64,000 bases of DNA from Vibrio sp. PID17_43 (GCF_002608565.1 NZ_LIXM01000001.1:62001-126000), one strand, 5' to 3'. Shown: positions 53,033-62,470, numbered from the stretch's first letter. The notes: a model not told the origin generated them from the sequence alone. Translations and numbers: made by a program.

Positions 53033-54277
53033 ATGGCATCATCTTTAATGACATCATCAGGCTTTAGATTTCTATTCCCGCTGTTATTGCTTGGAGTGGT
53101 CTGCCTTAGTATGGAAAGCATCATATTGATGACTCAATCTAACTGGGGCATTGCTGCAAATATGCCATATATTTTGCTAATTTGTGCATTAATCATGTGC
53201 TATTCATTTAAGCAAGGTCGTGAATCAATGCTATGCATCGCATTGTTGCTTGCATACTTCGTAATACAAAATCGGCTTCAAGTTCCGCTGAGAACCGGGA
53301 CAACCCTTCTTGAACTGGCCATTTTAGCGACTCTCCTTCCTGTCTCATTTCTTGCCGTTTTTCTTTTTAATAAAGATGGCTTTGATTCTAAATCGACTTT
53401 AACTTACATTTTATTACTGCTCATGTTTGTGTTTTGGTCATACGTGACCTTGACGTACTACATTGAGGGGGGATTTGAAGAGTGGACGAGTGGCATACTA
53501 TTTATCGTGCTTAACGTCTCTCACTTACCATTAGTTTTGGTGTTGTATTGCACTGGTATTGTTTGTTTTCTTGGTATTCTTGTATTGAGAAAGAACAAAA
53601 TCATTCATGCGATGGCATATTCAGCAATGGTGTTAGCGTCTGCGACATTCATCTTTTTTGATATTCAGTATATCTCTAGCACCATGTTCACCATTGCTGG
53701 CCTCGTCATTATTCTCTACTCAACTTCTGCAAGCCATCAACTCGCCTTTACTGATAGCCTAACTTTAATTCCTAGCCGACGAGCTTTAGATTTAGATCTA
53801 AAACACATGGGTAGAAAATTCACGATTGCGATGCTTGATGTCGACCATTTTAAAAAGTTTAACGACACTTACGGCCATGACACTGGCGATGACGTGCTAA
53901 AAATGGTGGCCTCTCGCTTATTGAAGACCCAAGGCGGTGCAAACGTTTACCGTTTTGGTGGTGAAGAATTCACCATTGTTTTTAAAGGTAAATATGCTGA
54001 CGAGTGCAAACTGCATTTAGAAGAAATTCGCAAACAGGTCGCGCAATACGAAATGATTCTACGTGATCAAGACTCTCGCCCGGAAGATAACAAACAAGGC
54101 CGAAAAAAGCGCGGTAGCGCAAATGCACAAAGAAACACGGTGTCGGTGACCGCAAGCTTTGGTGTGGCTGACAGTCGAAGTGAGCGTAACCCTGCCGATG
54201 TGATTAAACTCGCTGACGAAGCATTGTATAAAGCGAAAAAAGCAGGTCGAAACTGTGTGAAGTACAACCATGCTTAA
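53033..54277 (+). CDS. membrane diguanylate cyclase (multi-TM plus GGDEF)
   Basis: 414 residues. About eight hydrophobic helices fill residues 10-235 (FLFPLLLLGVVCLSMESIIL, NMPYILLICALIM, LTYILLLLMFVFWSYVTLTY and others), then a GGDEF domain from about 240 with DVDHFKKFNDTYGHDTGDDV and the active loop RFGGEEFTIVF. No RxxD inhibitory site precedes the loop, so product inhibition is not expected there. A basic insertion (NKQGRKKRGSANAQRN) sits between late strands. Divergent from the ComFB-family gene. The ribosome binding site is weak; an ATG five codons later is the alternative start. Confidence 0.88.
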   Translation: MASSLMTSSGFRFLFPLLLLGVVCLSMESIILMTQSNWGIAANMPYILLICALIMCYSFKQGRESMLCIALLLAYFVIQNRLQVPLRTGTTLLELAILATLLPVSFLAVFLFNKDGFDSKSTLTYILLLLMFVFWSYVTLTYYIEGGFEEWTSGILFIVLNVSHLPLVLVLYCTGIVCFLGILVLRKNKIIHAMAYSAMVLASATFIFFDIQYISSTMFTIAGLVIILYSTSASHQLAFTDSLTLIPSRRALDLDLKHMGRKFTIAMLDVDHFKKFNDTYGHDTGDDVLKMVASRLLKTQGGANVYRFGGEEFTIVFKGKYADECKLHLEEIRKQVAQYEMILRDQDSRPEDNKQGRKKRGSANAQRNTVSVTASFGVADSRSERNPADVIKLADEALYKAKKAGRNCVKYNHA

Positions 54278-54376
54278 CCGCGTTGTTGATGGTGAACTGT
54301 AAAAAGGGTTATCGTCACAAATACCTTGTTTACATTGGTGACACTGTAACATGCCCGCGCTTATTTTCGGCAGTAT

Positions 54377-54462
54377 ATGCATCAAATATCCAGATAAGTG
54401 CTATATTTTTTTGTTGAATGGTCACGTATTCAAATAGTTCTTATAGTAGCTATTTGATGCAT
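54377..54462. repeat. 12-bp perfect inverted repeat with nested alternative pairing
   Basis: ATGCATCAAATA (54377-54388) and TATTTGATGCAT (54451-54462) are exact reverse complements 62 bp apart. The right arm overlaps CTATTTG (54450-54456), which can instead pair with CAAATAG (54431-54437). The pair lies just upstream of the DUF3069 gene and could be two operators for a looping regulator or alternative RNA structures. Confidence 0.6.
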
Positions 54463-54503
54463 TTGGTATTAATATTCCCGCCTTTTGTAACGAGAGACAC
54501 AGC

Positions 54504-54941
54504 ATGTCAGAAGCAACTAACAACGAAAGCAAAAAAATTGATCTAGCAACCATTTCGCCTGAACTACGTAAAGTTATCGAATTTGACGAAGTTCCAGAGC
54601 AAATGTTCGAAATGGTTACCTCTATCCATGAAGTTTCTGAAGAAGCTGTACGCGCATCTTGGGATGATATGCCTGCAAGCGCACAAAACATTTTGGACAA
54701 CTTTGAGCAATTCCACGCTCTAGTATCAGTAGGCCAAGCTTTTGCTGGTCTAAACGTAATGGAAGAGTTCCCAACGCTAAATCTGCCTGAAAATATGACA
54801 GATGAAGACAAAGAAGAGTACCGTGCTCAGTTGCTTGATAATGTTCTTCACAATTGTGTGAAAGACATGGTTAAGCAAATGAAGAAAGCACGTCGTGACC
54901 CACTTCTTAAACGTGAATTCAAAGAAGTATTCGCGAAGTAA
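54504..54941 (+). CDS. DUF3069-type acidic helical protein
   Basis: 145 residues, strongly acidic in the first two thirds (KIDLATISPELRKVIEFDEV) and basic at the end (VKQMKKARRDPLLKREFKEV). Mostly helical and soluble, with no catalytic motif visible. I assign it to DUF3069 from memory; function unknown. AACGAGAGA precedes the ATG and a terminator follows. The upstream inverted repeat suggests regulated expression. Confidence 0.75.
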   Translation: MSEATNNESKKIDLATISPELRKVIEFDEVPEQMFEMVTSIHEVSEEAVRASWDDMPASAQNILDNFEQFHALVSVGQAFAGLNVMEEFPTLNLPENMTDEDKEEYRAQLLDNVLHNCVKDMVKQMKKARRDPLLKREFKEVFAK

Positions 54942-54971
54942 TTTCGACACTCTCTGTAATACGCTAATAAT

Positions 54972-54995
54972 AAAGGCCGCAAACGCGGCCTTTTG
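54972..54995. terminator. terminator between DUF3069 gene and modC
   Basis: AAAGGCCGC-aaac-GCGGCCTTTT stem between convergent genes; best T-run on the plus strand, weaker TTTATT on the minus strand. Confidence 0.82.
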
Positions 54996-55012
54996 TGTAT
55001 CTACGATTGGTA

Positions 55013-56119
55013 TCAGTGAGGAGAAAACGCGATATCTCGTTGTGTGACACTGACCCCTTTTACCTGCGCATATACCTCATCGCCAATTTTTAGGTTTAGA
55101 TCATCTAATGCCCAAGGCGTAATGGTTGCCCATAATAAGCAGTCATCATCAAGACGCAATGAAACGGTGATACTCTGTTTGTCTTCACCGGGATTAAACG
55201 CCTCTATCGAAGCGACGGTTGCGGATAGCACATTACGAATTGAGGTGGCGACGGGTTTTTCTAGCGTAATAGACACATCATTTGAACGTACTTGTAAGCG
55301 AATGGGTGTTCCCGGATCACCATCGATCTTTTGTACCCACAAACAAGCCTTAGGAGCGAGTTTGACGCACGTAAGCGCGTATTTGCTATGGTGTCCTTCA
55401 ATCTTACCTTCAAATAAGCTGCTGTGGTCTGAAAAAGACTGCCAAGGACGCATAGAGTGAGATGCCCACACTTCTTCTAACTTTCCGGACGTCATGATTC
55501 GCCCTTCATCTAGGATCGACAAATGTTGAGCAAGGCGTAAAATCTCTTGTAAGCTGTGCGTGACGTAGATGATAGGGATATTTACCTGCTCAGAGAGTTC
55601 TTCTAGAAAAGGCATCACTTCCCGTTTACGGGGCATATCCAAGGATGCAAGCGGTTCATCCATTAAAAGCAGGCTCGGTTTCGACAGCAATGCTCGTGCG
55701 ATAGCAACACGTTGCTTCTCTCCGCCTGACAAAGAGACCGGAAAACGTTTTAACAGAGGCTTGATCGCCAATAACTCTGTCACTTTATCAAAGTAGATGT
55801 CATCTTTGTTTGTCACGCCATAAAGTAAATTTCCGTTAACTGAATAATGCGGAAACAACCGAGAGTCCTGAAATACATAACCAATCTTGCGCTTATGTGT
55901 GGGTAAGTTGATGCCTTTGTCGCTATCAAACAACACATGTTCGCCAACGACGACTTTACCATGTGTTGGTGTGACAAGACCGCTGATGACATTGATAAGT
56001 GTGGTTTTTCCTGCACCAGAGCGACCAAATAACGCACTTATTCCGTTACCCGGTAACAATAAGTCTATATCAAAGTTCGTTTCACCAAGTGATTGTTTAA
56101 ATTGTATTTCTATGTTCAT
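55013..56119 (-). CDS. modC: molybdate ABC transporter ATP-binding protein ModC
   Basis: 368 residues: Walker [13 protein letters not shown], signature [16 protein letters not shown], Walker [14 protein letters not shown]-loop VTHS, then a C-terminal Mop/TOBE-type molybdate-binding domain ([33 protein letters not shown]). Energises molybdate import. Its ATG overlaps the modB stop by four bases. Last gene of modABC. Confidence 0.94.
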   Translation of the reverse strand: MNIEIQFKQSLGETNFDIDLLLPGNGISALFGRSGAGKTTLINVISGLVTPTHGKVVVGEHVLFDSDKGINLPTHKRKIGYVFQDSRLFPHYSVNGNLLYGVTNKDDIYFDKVTELLAIKPLLKRFPVSLSGGEKQRVAIARALLSKPSLLLMDEPLASLDMPRKREVMPFLEELSEQVNIPIIYVTHSLQEILRLAQHLSILDEGRIMTSGKLEEVWASHSMRPWQSFSDHSSLFEGKIEGHHSKYALTCVKLAPKACLWVQKIDGDPGTPIRLQVRSNDVSITLEKPVATSIRNVLSATVASIEAFNPGEDKQSITVSLRLDDDCLLWATITPWALDDLNLKIGDEVYAQVKGVSVTQRDIAFSPH

Positions 56120-56805
56120 CGCTTGGTTCCTAAACGCTTAGCTGACTTACGATTCAACCAATCAGAAATCATCAAAGTAGACAGTGCCAACGCAATAGAA
56201 ATGATACAGAGGCGTGCCGCTTCCATCTCGGCACCTGGCGTCTCTATGAAGTTGTACATTGCCAATGGGATGGTTTGTGTTTCCCCGGGAATATTAGACA
56301 CAAAACTGATGGTTGCGCCAAATTCCCCAAGGCTACGCGCAAAAGAGAGCATCGTCCCTGTAATAATTCCCGGAATGGTTAACGGTAGCGTGATGGTAAG
56401 AAACACTCTTAAAGGAGAAGCCCCCAGAGTTGATGCCGCATGTTCTAATTTGGGGTCAACGTTGTCTAAGCTCAAACGGACAGATCGCACCATCAAAGGC
56501 AATGCTACGACGATACAAGCAACAACCGCCCCCTTCCAATTAAAGCTGAAAACTAAGCCAAAGTGATCATATAACCAACGGCCAAGTAACCCCTGCCGTC
56601 CTATTGAGATCAACAGCAGGTAACCGATGACGACAGGCGGTAATACTAATGGAAGGTGAATTAAACTATCGAGAAGAGATTTTCCAAAGAACTCTTTTCG
56701 AGAAAGTAACCAAGCGAGAAAAATGCCGACAGGAATCAACCAAAGTACGGCATAACCGCCAACTTTAAGGCTTAACATTAGGGCTTGGTATTCAAGTTCT
56801 GTCAC
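56116..56805 (-). CDS. modB: molybdate ABC transporter permease ModB
   Basis: 229 residues with about five to six membrane helices and the ABC permease EAA-like loop [41 protein letters not shown] near residue 140 is typical of ModB/CysT-type permeases. Forms the channel with ModC and receives molybdate from ModA. It starts 12 bp after modA. Confidence 0.94.
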   Translation of the reverse strand: MTELEYQALMLSLKVGGYAVLWLIPVGIFLAWLLSRKEFFGKSLLDSLIHLPLVLPPVVIGYLLLISIGRQGLLGRWLYDHFGLVFSFNWKGAVVACIVVALPLMVRSVRLSLDNVDPKLEHAASTLGASPLRVFLTITLPLTIPGIITGTMLSFARSLGEFGATISFVSNIPGETQTIPLAMYNFIETPGAEMEAARLCIISIALALSTLMISDWLNRKSAKRLGTKR

Positions 56806-56817
56806 ACTGTCCCCTTA

Positions 56818-57570
56818 TTATTGAAAACCATACTGCGCAAACACGCGTTTGGCGTCATCAGACTTTAGGTATTGAAAAAAGCGCGCAGATTGAGTCGAAT
56901 TTTTTACCAGTGCAGCAGGGTAAACAATGTCTGCGTGAGTATCATCGGCAATCTCACCTACGATTTTCACTTTGTCAGACAGTTGTGCATCCGTTTTATA
57001 TACAATGCCAAGTGGTGTCTCATCTCTTTCTACGAATGTTAACGCTAAACGAACATTTTTTGCTGGTGCAACTTGTCGCTCCACACTTTTCCATACACCT
57101 AGATTACTGAGAGATTCTTTTGCATACATACCTGCTGGCACTGTGGCGGGATTGCCAATTGCTAAACGGTGACCATTCAGTATATTTTCCCAGGCGCTGA
57201 CATCTGATAAATCGAAAGTCTCTACCTTTGAGGTGTTTGGCGTAATCACAACTAAACTATTACGCACCAAATCAGTGACATTGTCACCTTTAACAACTTC
57301 GGACTTCACTAAGTAATTCATCCACTTAGCATTCGCAAGAATTACAACATCAGCCGGAGCGCCACTTAGAACTTGCCGAGCAATCGATGAAGAACCGCCA
57401 TAGACTGGTGTTACCGATATATCGTATTGGCTCTCAAAATCTTGTGCAATTGTGTCAATCACGTTCGTCAACGACGAGGCGGCATACACTTTAAGATCCA
57501 TCGCGGCGTTCACTGTTGATGAAACGCTCAATATTGCTGCAAGGCAAGCATAACGCTTCCATGCTTTCAT
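56818..57570 (-). CDS. modA: molybdate-binding periplasmic protein ModA
   Basis: 250 residues with signal peptide (LAAILSVSSTVNAAMDL). The mature protein has the ModA blocks VYAASSLTNVIDTIAQDF, YGGSSSIARQVLSGAPADVV, AIGNPATVPAGMYAKESL and ETPLGIVYKTDA, which supply the molybdate-coordinating serines and tyrosine. First gene of modABC. I found no ModE-type operator in the 82 bp upstream. Confidence 0.94.
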   Translation of the reverse strand: MKAWKRYACLAAILSVSSTVNAAMDLKVYAASSLTNVIDTIAQDFESQYDISVTPVYGGSSSIARQVLSGAPADVVILANAKWMNYLVKSEVVKGDNVTDLVRNSLVVITPNTSKVETFDLSDVSAWENILNGHRLAIGNPATVPAGMYAKESLSNLGVWKSVERQVAPAKNVRLALTFVERDETPLGIVYKTDAQLSDKVKIVGEIADDTHADIVYPAALVKNSTQSARFFQYLKSDDAKRVFAQYGFQ

Positions 57571-57652
57571 AAAATCACTCCGGTACGAGACGGGGAAAAA
57601 TTAGGCAGTAGATCAGAATCTCTACTTACTTTTAAACCGTTAAAAACTGATT

Positions 57653-59104
57653 TCATTTGAACATAAAGTCAAGATTTATATGTTGCTCTATCGCGTCCGC
57701 GATACGATTAAGGCCCTGCTCTTTGAGTGCAGCAAAGTCTTGTTGTTTGATTTGAGCACCATTCACCCATTGTGTGACTGCCGTGAGTGCCTCGATTTCA
57801 TCGAAAAGCCCATGTAGGTATGTACCCATTATATGTCCACAGTGACTTATCGCCCCTTCGAGTTCACCGGATGCTAACTTAAGCGGTTGAGTGCCTTTCA
57901 CTTCACTTTGCCCCACATGGATCTCGTAACCTTTCACTTTAACGCAATGATTATTTAGGTGTAACTCACCTTCGGTATGAGTTAATCGCTTACTGTCGGT
58001 AAGCACGGTTTCAATATCGAGTAACCCCAGGCCTTGACTTGTACCCGGAGCCCCTTCCACACCAAGAGGGTCTTTAATAAACTTGCCTAACATCTGATAC
58101 CCGCCACAAATGCCGATAACTTTACCGCCAAGCCGAATGTGGCGTTGGATATCTTTGTCCCAACCTTGGCTTCTTAGGTAATCCAGATCATCTCTCACAG
58201 ATTTAGAACCCGGTAGGACAATCAAATCAGATCTACCCAAAGCTTCACCTTTTCCAATGTAGCGCAGATTAATATCAGGATTGAGGCGAAGCGCATCAAA
58301 ATCAGTATGGTTGCTTATACGCGGGAACACCGGCACAACTACATTAAGTTTTACGTCGTTAGCCAATATTTGCCGGTCGGTTATGGCATCTTCTGCTTCT
58401 AAATTAAGGCCATGCAAGTATGGTAATACGCCTAACACTGGCTTACCGGTTTTCTCTTCCAACCAATCCAATCCCGATTGCAGCAAGCTGATGTCACCTC
58501 GAAATCGGTTAATGACGAAACCTTTTACTCGGTCTTGTTCTGATTTAGAAAGCAGCGCCAATGTGCCGTACAAGTGAGCAAAAACACCACCTCGATCAAT
58601 ATCCGCCACGATGATCACCGGGACATCGGCCTCCTCGGCAAAGCCCATATTCGCAATGTCATTGTCTCTCAAGTTAATTTCAGCCGGACTACCCGCACCT
58701 TCTATCATGACCGACTCAAACTCTCGCGTTAAATGAGCGAAAGAATCTAACACTGTCGTCATCGCTATCTTTTTATAGTCGTGAAACCCCACCGCATCCA
58801 TATTGGAGATCGCTTTGCCTTGTAAAATGATCTGCGCGCCAGTGTCACTGTTCGGTTTGATTAGTACAGGGTTCATATGAACGGTTGGCTCAATATTGCA
58901 TGCTTGGGCTTGAACCGCTTGAGCGCGCCCAATTTCACCACCATCTTTGGTTACTGCGCTATTGAGTGCCATATTTTGTGGTTTAAATGGGGCAACCTTT
59001 ATCCCTTTTCGCGCTAACACACGGCATAAACCTGCCACAAGAACACTTTTTCCGGCATCCGAAGTGGTGCCCTGTACCATTAACGATGGGATGACTACTT
59101 TCAT
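57653..59104 (-). CDS. cobQ: cobyric acid synthase CobQ
   Basis: 483 residues: N-terminal ATP-binding BioD-like domain ([40 protein letters not shown]) and C-terminal class I glutamine amidotransferase with the nucleophile in [12 protein letters not shown] and catalytic histidine in [11 protein letters not shown]. Amidates adenosylcobyrinic diamide in cobalamin synthesis or salvage. No other cob gene is in the window. It lies 82 bp behind modA on the same strand and upstream of it in transcription, so co-transcription with mod is possible but not proven. Confidence 0.93.
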   Translation of the reverse strand: MKVVIPSLMVQGTTSDAGKSVLVAGLCRVLARKGIKVAPFKPQNMALNSAVTKDGGEIGRAQAVQAQACNIEPTVHMNPVLIKPNSDTGAQIILQGKAISNMDAVGFHDYKKIAMTTVLDSFAHLTREFESVMIEGAGSPAEINLRDNDIANMGFAEEADVPVIIVADIDRGGVFAHLYGTLALLSKSEQDRVKGFVINRFRGDISLLQSGLDWLEEKTGKPVLGVLPYLHGLNLEAEDAITDRQILANDVKLNVVVPVFPRISNHTDFDALRLNPDINLRYIGKGEALGRSDLIVLPGSKSVRDDLDYLRSQGWDKDIQRHIRLGGKVIGICGGYQMLGKFIKDPLGVEGAPGTSQGLGLLDIETVLTDSKRLTHTEGELHLNNHCVKVKGYEIHVGQSEVKGTQPLKLASGELEGAISHCGHIMGTYLHGLFDEIEALTAVTQWVNGAQIKQQDFAALKEQGLNRIADAIEQHINLDFMFK

Positions 59105-59267
59105 GACTGTTTTTTAGAGAGAAAACAAAGAGTGCAATCATAACGTTATGTAGGTATCTCACTCAAGAAAATGAATCGAATATGAACGTTTACATCAGTA
59201 TTGGTTCAAATAAGGTTTGTTTTAATAGCGTCATCAAAAACAAACACCTACATTGGAAACATACAGA

Positions 59268-59639
59268 ATGAAAAACACCGTTATCGCGACTATTGCTGCA
59301 CTTACTATTGCCCCTACCGTTACTTTTGCTAAGGCTCACAACCAAGGACAATCAACCGTTCAGTTTAACGGTCCTGTTACAGTAGAAAAAGTCGACGCCC
59401 TTATTGCTGGTTCAACTATGTTCACTGAGAAAGACGTCATAGTAGAGGGTAACTTTCTTCGTCAAGTCCGCGCAGACCAATTCATCTTCAGTGACGGTTC
59501 AGCCGAAGTGTTGGTTGAACTCGAAGATGATCTCCACCTAACGACGCCTATTGACCAAACGACTAAAGTTCGTCTCTTTGGCGAGTTCGAAGGCGGTAGC
59601 AAGCCAGAAATTGAAGTTGAACATCTCGTTGTTTTGTAA
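59268..59639 (+). CDS. YgiW/YdeI-type periplasmic OB-fold protein
   Basis: 123 residues with signal peptide (TIAALTIAPTVTFAKA), then the bacterial OB-fold family blocks VQFNGPVTVEKVDALIAG, KDVIVEGNFLRQV, ADQFIFSDGSAEVLVELED and TKVRLFGEFEGGSKPEIEVE. Members (YgiW/VisP, YdeI) support resistance to peroxide, acid and antimicrobial peptides in enterobacteria. The start at 59268 has GGAAAC nine bases upstream; five extra codons are rejected. Divergent from cobQ. Confidence 0.87.
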   Translation: MKNTVIATIAALTIAPTVTFAKAHNQGQSTVQFNGPVTVEKVDALIAGSTMFTEKDVIVEGNFLRQVRADQFIFSDGSAEVLVELEDDLHLTTPIDQTTKVRLFGEFEGGSKPEIEVEHLVVL

Positions 59640-59704
59640 TCACAGTGTTTGGGGGAAATGTTACTTCCCAAAACAATGATCATGCGCACTTTGTCCTAGT
59701 GCTG

Positions 59705-59724
59705 TAGGTGACGGGAATCACCTA
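59705..59724. promoter_or_regulatory. 7-bp-arm dyad upstream of the outer-membrane protein gene
   Basis: TAGGTGA-cgggaa-TCACCTA, perfect 7-bp arms. It lies about 40 bp before a terminator hairpin and may be an operator or a small hairpin in the 3' region of the preceding transcript. No regulator can be named. Confidence 0.35.
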
Positions 59725-59745
59725 AAATGATACTTTGTGAATCTT

Positions 59746-59770
59746 GGTCTGCATTTTGCAGACCTTTTTT
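59746..59770 (+). terminator. terminator of the YgiW-type gene
   Basis: GGTCTGCA-ttt-TGCAGACC, 8-bp perfect stem, followed by six T. Confidence 0.88.
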
Positions 59771-59803
59771 CGTTCGTATTATTTTTCTTACCCGGAGACA
59801 CCC

Positions 59804-60340
59804 ATGCTAGGTAAAGCTCTAAAGGTCGCGGCCTTTGGTTTGTGCGCTGTTTTGCCACTTTCTGCACACGCAAATAATTTCAACTACAACATGATGGAGT
59901 TCCGCATGGGTACCAGCCCTGGTACGTTTGGTGGTGAGGTCACTACATACTTTACTGAGAACTCCCACTTTATCGGTCGTGCTGATAGCGAATTTAGTGG
60001 CGACTGGGACATCGCCGGCGGCATCGGTTTCAACGGCCCAGCTGGACAACTTTCTGATATTTATGGTCAGATGCTGATTCACAATATTAAGAAGAATGGC
60101 AGTGACAAAGTCGGTGATGAGTGGAAAACTGAAGTCAATATTGGCACTAGAGTGTGGTTCATGCAGAACGTTGAGCTACACGGGCGTATTGGTCAGTTGA
60201 TCGATAACGATGATTCGAAAACTGTCTACAACTTAGGCGCACGATTCCATTCAACACAACAATTGTCTTTGGGGGCAGACCTTAAGAACAATGGCGTTTA
60301 CGGTCAACAATTTGTGATGTCAGCACGCTTCGCATTTTAA
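59804..60340 (+). CDS. small outer-membrane beta-barrel protein
   Basis: 178 residues with a signal peptide (AAFGLCAVLPLSAHA) and a body of alternating polar and hydrophobic strands with many glycines and aromatics. It ends FVMSARFAF, the C-terminal phenylalanine signal for BamA-assisted insertion. Resembles YfaZ-type eight-stranded barrels in length, but the assignment is loose. Function unknown. GGAGACACCC lies before the ATG at 59804; the open frame runs further upstream through the preceding terminator, which excludes that extension. Confidence 0.78.
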   Translation: MLGKALKVAAFGLCAVLPLSAHANNFNYNMMEFRMGTSPGTFGGEVTTYFTENSHFIGRADSEFSGDWDIAGGIGFNGPAGQLSDIYGQMLIHNIKKNGSDKVGDEWKTEVNIGTRVWFMQNVELHGRIGQLIDNDDSKTVYNLGARFHSTQQLSLGADLKNNGVYGQQFVMSARFAF

Positions 60341-60367
60341 AGCGAGAATGCCTTTCGTAACATGAAT

Positions 60368-60395
60368 AAAGCCTCTCGTTCGAGAGGCTTTTTGT
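60368..60395 (+). terminator. terminator of the outer-membrane protein gene
   Basis: AAAGCCTCTCG-tt-CGAGAGGCTTT perfect stem, then TTG and a T-rich tail. It may also serve the convergent gene ending at 60421. Confidence 0.88.
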
Positions 60396-60420
60396 TATTT
60401 CTATTTTGTATATCTACTTT

Positions 60421-61107
60421 CTATTTCTTTTTCGTTTTGCTTGGCTGATTCTGGATATACTTCTTAGAAGCATCCACCACCGCGATATCACGGAAGAAGC
60501 TACGGCCTAATAAGATTGGAAACTTCATATGATCACGTTCAGTCAGAGTAAATTCCGTCTGCTCTTTTAAATCACCTACTTGTATATAAGCCATCACCAC
60601 TGGACGCTTATCTACTTCTTCAGATGATGACTGGCGCACTTTAGCCCAGCGCTCAACCGGCAGTTTGAACTCTTTGCTTGCTTTGCCATCGATATCGACG
60701 TTGAACTGAACCCAATCTTTACCATCACGTTCGAATGGAACGATGTTGGTCGCACTGATTGAAGATGTTGTCGCCCCGGTATCTATACGCGCTTTGTATG
60801 TCTGGTCGATGGCCGGTACATACACCCACTCTTCTGACCCCAAGATAAGCATGCCGTCAGGTGTCTTTTGTACCTTTACGGGTTTCGGCTTCGTTTCCTT
60901 CTCTGGTTTAGGTGTTGGCTTTTTCTCCGGCTCGATTTCAGGTTTGGTTTCAACCTCTGGCTTTACTTCTGGCTCGACTTTAATCGGCTCTTCCACCTTT
61001 GGCACTTCAGGCACTTCAGGCTCTACAGGTTCAGTCGTTGGCGTAGATGTACAAGCAATCAAACTACCACTCATAATAACTGGTAGAAGCAATTTCCAGT
61101 TTTTCAT
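60421..61107 (-). CDS. retropepsin-like lipoprotein ('ATP-dependent zinc protease' family)
   Basis: 228 residues. Lipobox GSLIACTS (Cys19), then a 60-residue linker made almost only of Pro, Glu, Lys and Val, then the PF05618-type domain with ARIDTGATTSSISA, whose DTGA matches the aspartic (retropepsin-like) active site, and FPILLGRSFFRDIAVVD at the end. The 'zinc protease' family name is historical. The domain is probably held away from the membrane by the charged linker. The start at 61107 has AGGAGAG upstream. It lies 13 bp after the aminotransferase gene, in one operon. Confidence 0.83.
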   Translation of the reverse strand: MKNWKLLLPVIMSGSLIACTSTPTTEPVEPEVPEVPKVEEPIKVEPEVKPEVETKPEIEPEKKPTPKPEKETKPKPVKVQKTPDGMLILGSEEWVYVPAIDQTYKARIDTGATTSSISATNIVPFERDGKDWVQFNVDIDGKASKEFKLPVERWAKVRQSSSEEVDKRPVVMAYIQVGDLKEQTEFTLTERDHMKFPILLGRSFFRDIAVVDASKKYIQNQPSKTKKK

Positions 61108-61120
61108 CCACTCTCCTGAT

Positions 61121-62308
61121 TTAACGTTGAGAAACTTTTTGAATCGCATCAGCTACATAAGGAATGTGCGTTTCCGTTAGGCCTGCAATGTTGATTCGAC
61201 CATCTCCCACACCATAAATTGCATAATCTTCACGTAGTTGAGTCATTTGGTTTTCACTAAAGCCTAGCACAGTAAACATGCCTTTGTGACTTTCAATGAA
61301 ATCAAATTGATCCGTATTATGGTTGTTTCTCAATTCGTTACATAAAACCTGACGTAGAGAAACGAGGCGTTGTTGCATTTCATTTAGCTCGCGTTTCCAC
61401 ACACTGGTTAAATGCGCATCCTGAAGAATAGTTTTAACCAAAGCAGCACCATGATCCGGTGGCATAGTGTAAGTTGCACGAGCAAGAGTCAGGATTTTAC
61501 CTTTCGCATTCGCCGCTTCTTGTGCATTTTTACCCACAACGATTGCTGCGCCCGTGCGTTCACGATATAAGCCAAAGTTCTTCGAACATGATGTGGTAAT
61601 TAACATCTCATCAACGTTGTCAGCCATATAGCGAAGGCCTTTGGCGTCTTCTTCTAGACCATCACCAAAACCTTGGTAGGCGATATCAACAAATGGTGTG
61701 AAACCATTTTTCTGTGACAGTTCTGTAATCAACTGCCAGGCTGCGAAGTCGATATCCGCTCCTGTTGGATTGTGGCAGCAGCCATGCAGAAGAACAACAT
61801 CTGAAGGACCTGCTGTTGATAAATCCTCAAGCATTCTTGCGATATCAACTTGCTTAGTCTCTGGTGAAAAGTAATGGTAGAACTTAACTTTCAGACCAGC
61901 GGCTTCCATTACCGGTTTATGGTTTACATAACTAGGGTTTGAGATCCAAACCGTGGTATCTGGTTGCGCCACTTTCATCAAGTCACCCAACATACGTAAT
62001 GCGCCACTGGCACCTGGTGTTTGAACTGCCGTAACGCGGTCCATGACTGATGTGCCCGCTAGTACAAGTTCAATCATACTTTGGTTGAACTCTTCGCAGC
62101 CGGCGAGCCCTACGTAAGATTTGGTTTTTTGATTTTCAATCACGACATCTTGCGCCATTTTTATCGCTGTCATGATCGGCGTTTCGCCTTTGCTGTTTTT
62201 ATAAACCCCAATACCAAGGTCAACCTTGTTCGGGCGAGGATCGTTACGGCATGCAACGGAAAGAGATAAAATAGGATCTAATACTGGTGTTGGTAGATTA
62301 GAAAACAT
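61121..62308 (-). CDS. tyrB: aromatic amino acid / aspartate aminotransferase (TyrB-like)
   Basis: 395 residues of the class I aminotransferase subgroup Ia. N-terminus FSNLPTPVLDPILSLS, PLP-contact VQTPGASGALRM, the HNPTG motif (HGCCHNPTGADI) and the PLP-lysine in TTSCSKNFGLYRERTGA are all present. Transfers amino groups to 2-oxoglutarate from aromatic amino acids or aspartate; the exact preference is uncertain. I chose the ATG at 62308 by alignment with AspC/TyrB starts; an ATG three codons upstream is possible. A GTTAAC dyad lies about 40 bp before the start. Confidence 0.9.
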   Translation of the reverse strand: MFSNLPTPVLDPILSLSVACRNDPRPNKVDLGIGVYKNSKGETPIMTAIKMAQDVVIENQKTKSYVGLAGCEEFNQSMIELVLAGTSVMDRVTAVQTPGASGALRMLGDLMKVAQPDTTVWISNPSYVNHKPVMEAAGLKVKFYHYFSPETKQVDIARMLEDLSTAGPSDVVLLHGCCHNPTGADIDFAAWQLITELSQKNGFTPFVDIAYQGFGDGLEEDAKGLRYMADNVDEMLITTSCSKNFGLYRERTGAAIVVGKNAQEAANAKGKILTLARATYTMPPDHGAALVKTILQDAHLTSVWKRELNEMQQRLVSLRQVLCNELRNNHNTDQFDFIESHKGMFTVLGFSENQMTQLREDYAIYGVGDGRINIAGLTETHIPYVADAIQKVSQR

Positions 62309-62347
62309 GAAAGTCATAACCCTTTGAAATTCAAGTATCGAACCTCA

Positions 62348-62367
62348 CGTTAACATTTTTGTTAACG
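62348..62367. promoter_or_regulatory. candidate operator upstream of the aminotransferase gene
   Basis: CGTTAAC-atttttG-type dyad: CGTTAAC and GTTAACG arms around a 6-bp spacer, perfectly symmetric. Layout (6-bp spacer, A/T core) recalls TyrR boxes (TGTAAA-N6-TTTACA) but the outer bases differ, so the regulator is uncertain. Confidence 0.4.
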
Positions 62368-62470
62368 ATGGCGAAACGATTTTTCACACGATCGGCAAAT
62401 ATTAGTAGAAACCGCCAAGTTTTTGCCGCGCTTAAGTGATGGTGCGGTGAAAAACCGCTCAACTTCCGAT

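Noticed and set aside
59690..59701. Shared 12-mer ATGCGCACTTTG with 42289-42300
   Set aside because: A single 12-base match within 64 kb is expected by chance and the flanks differ.
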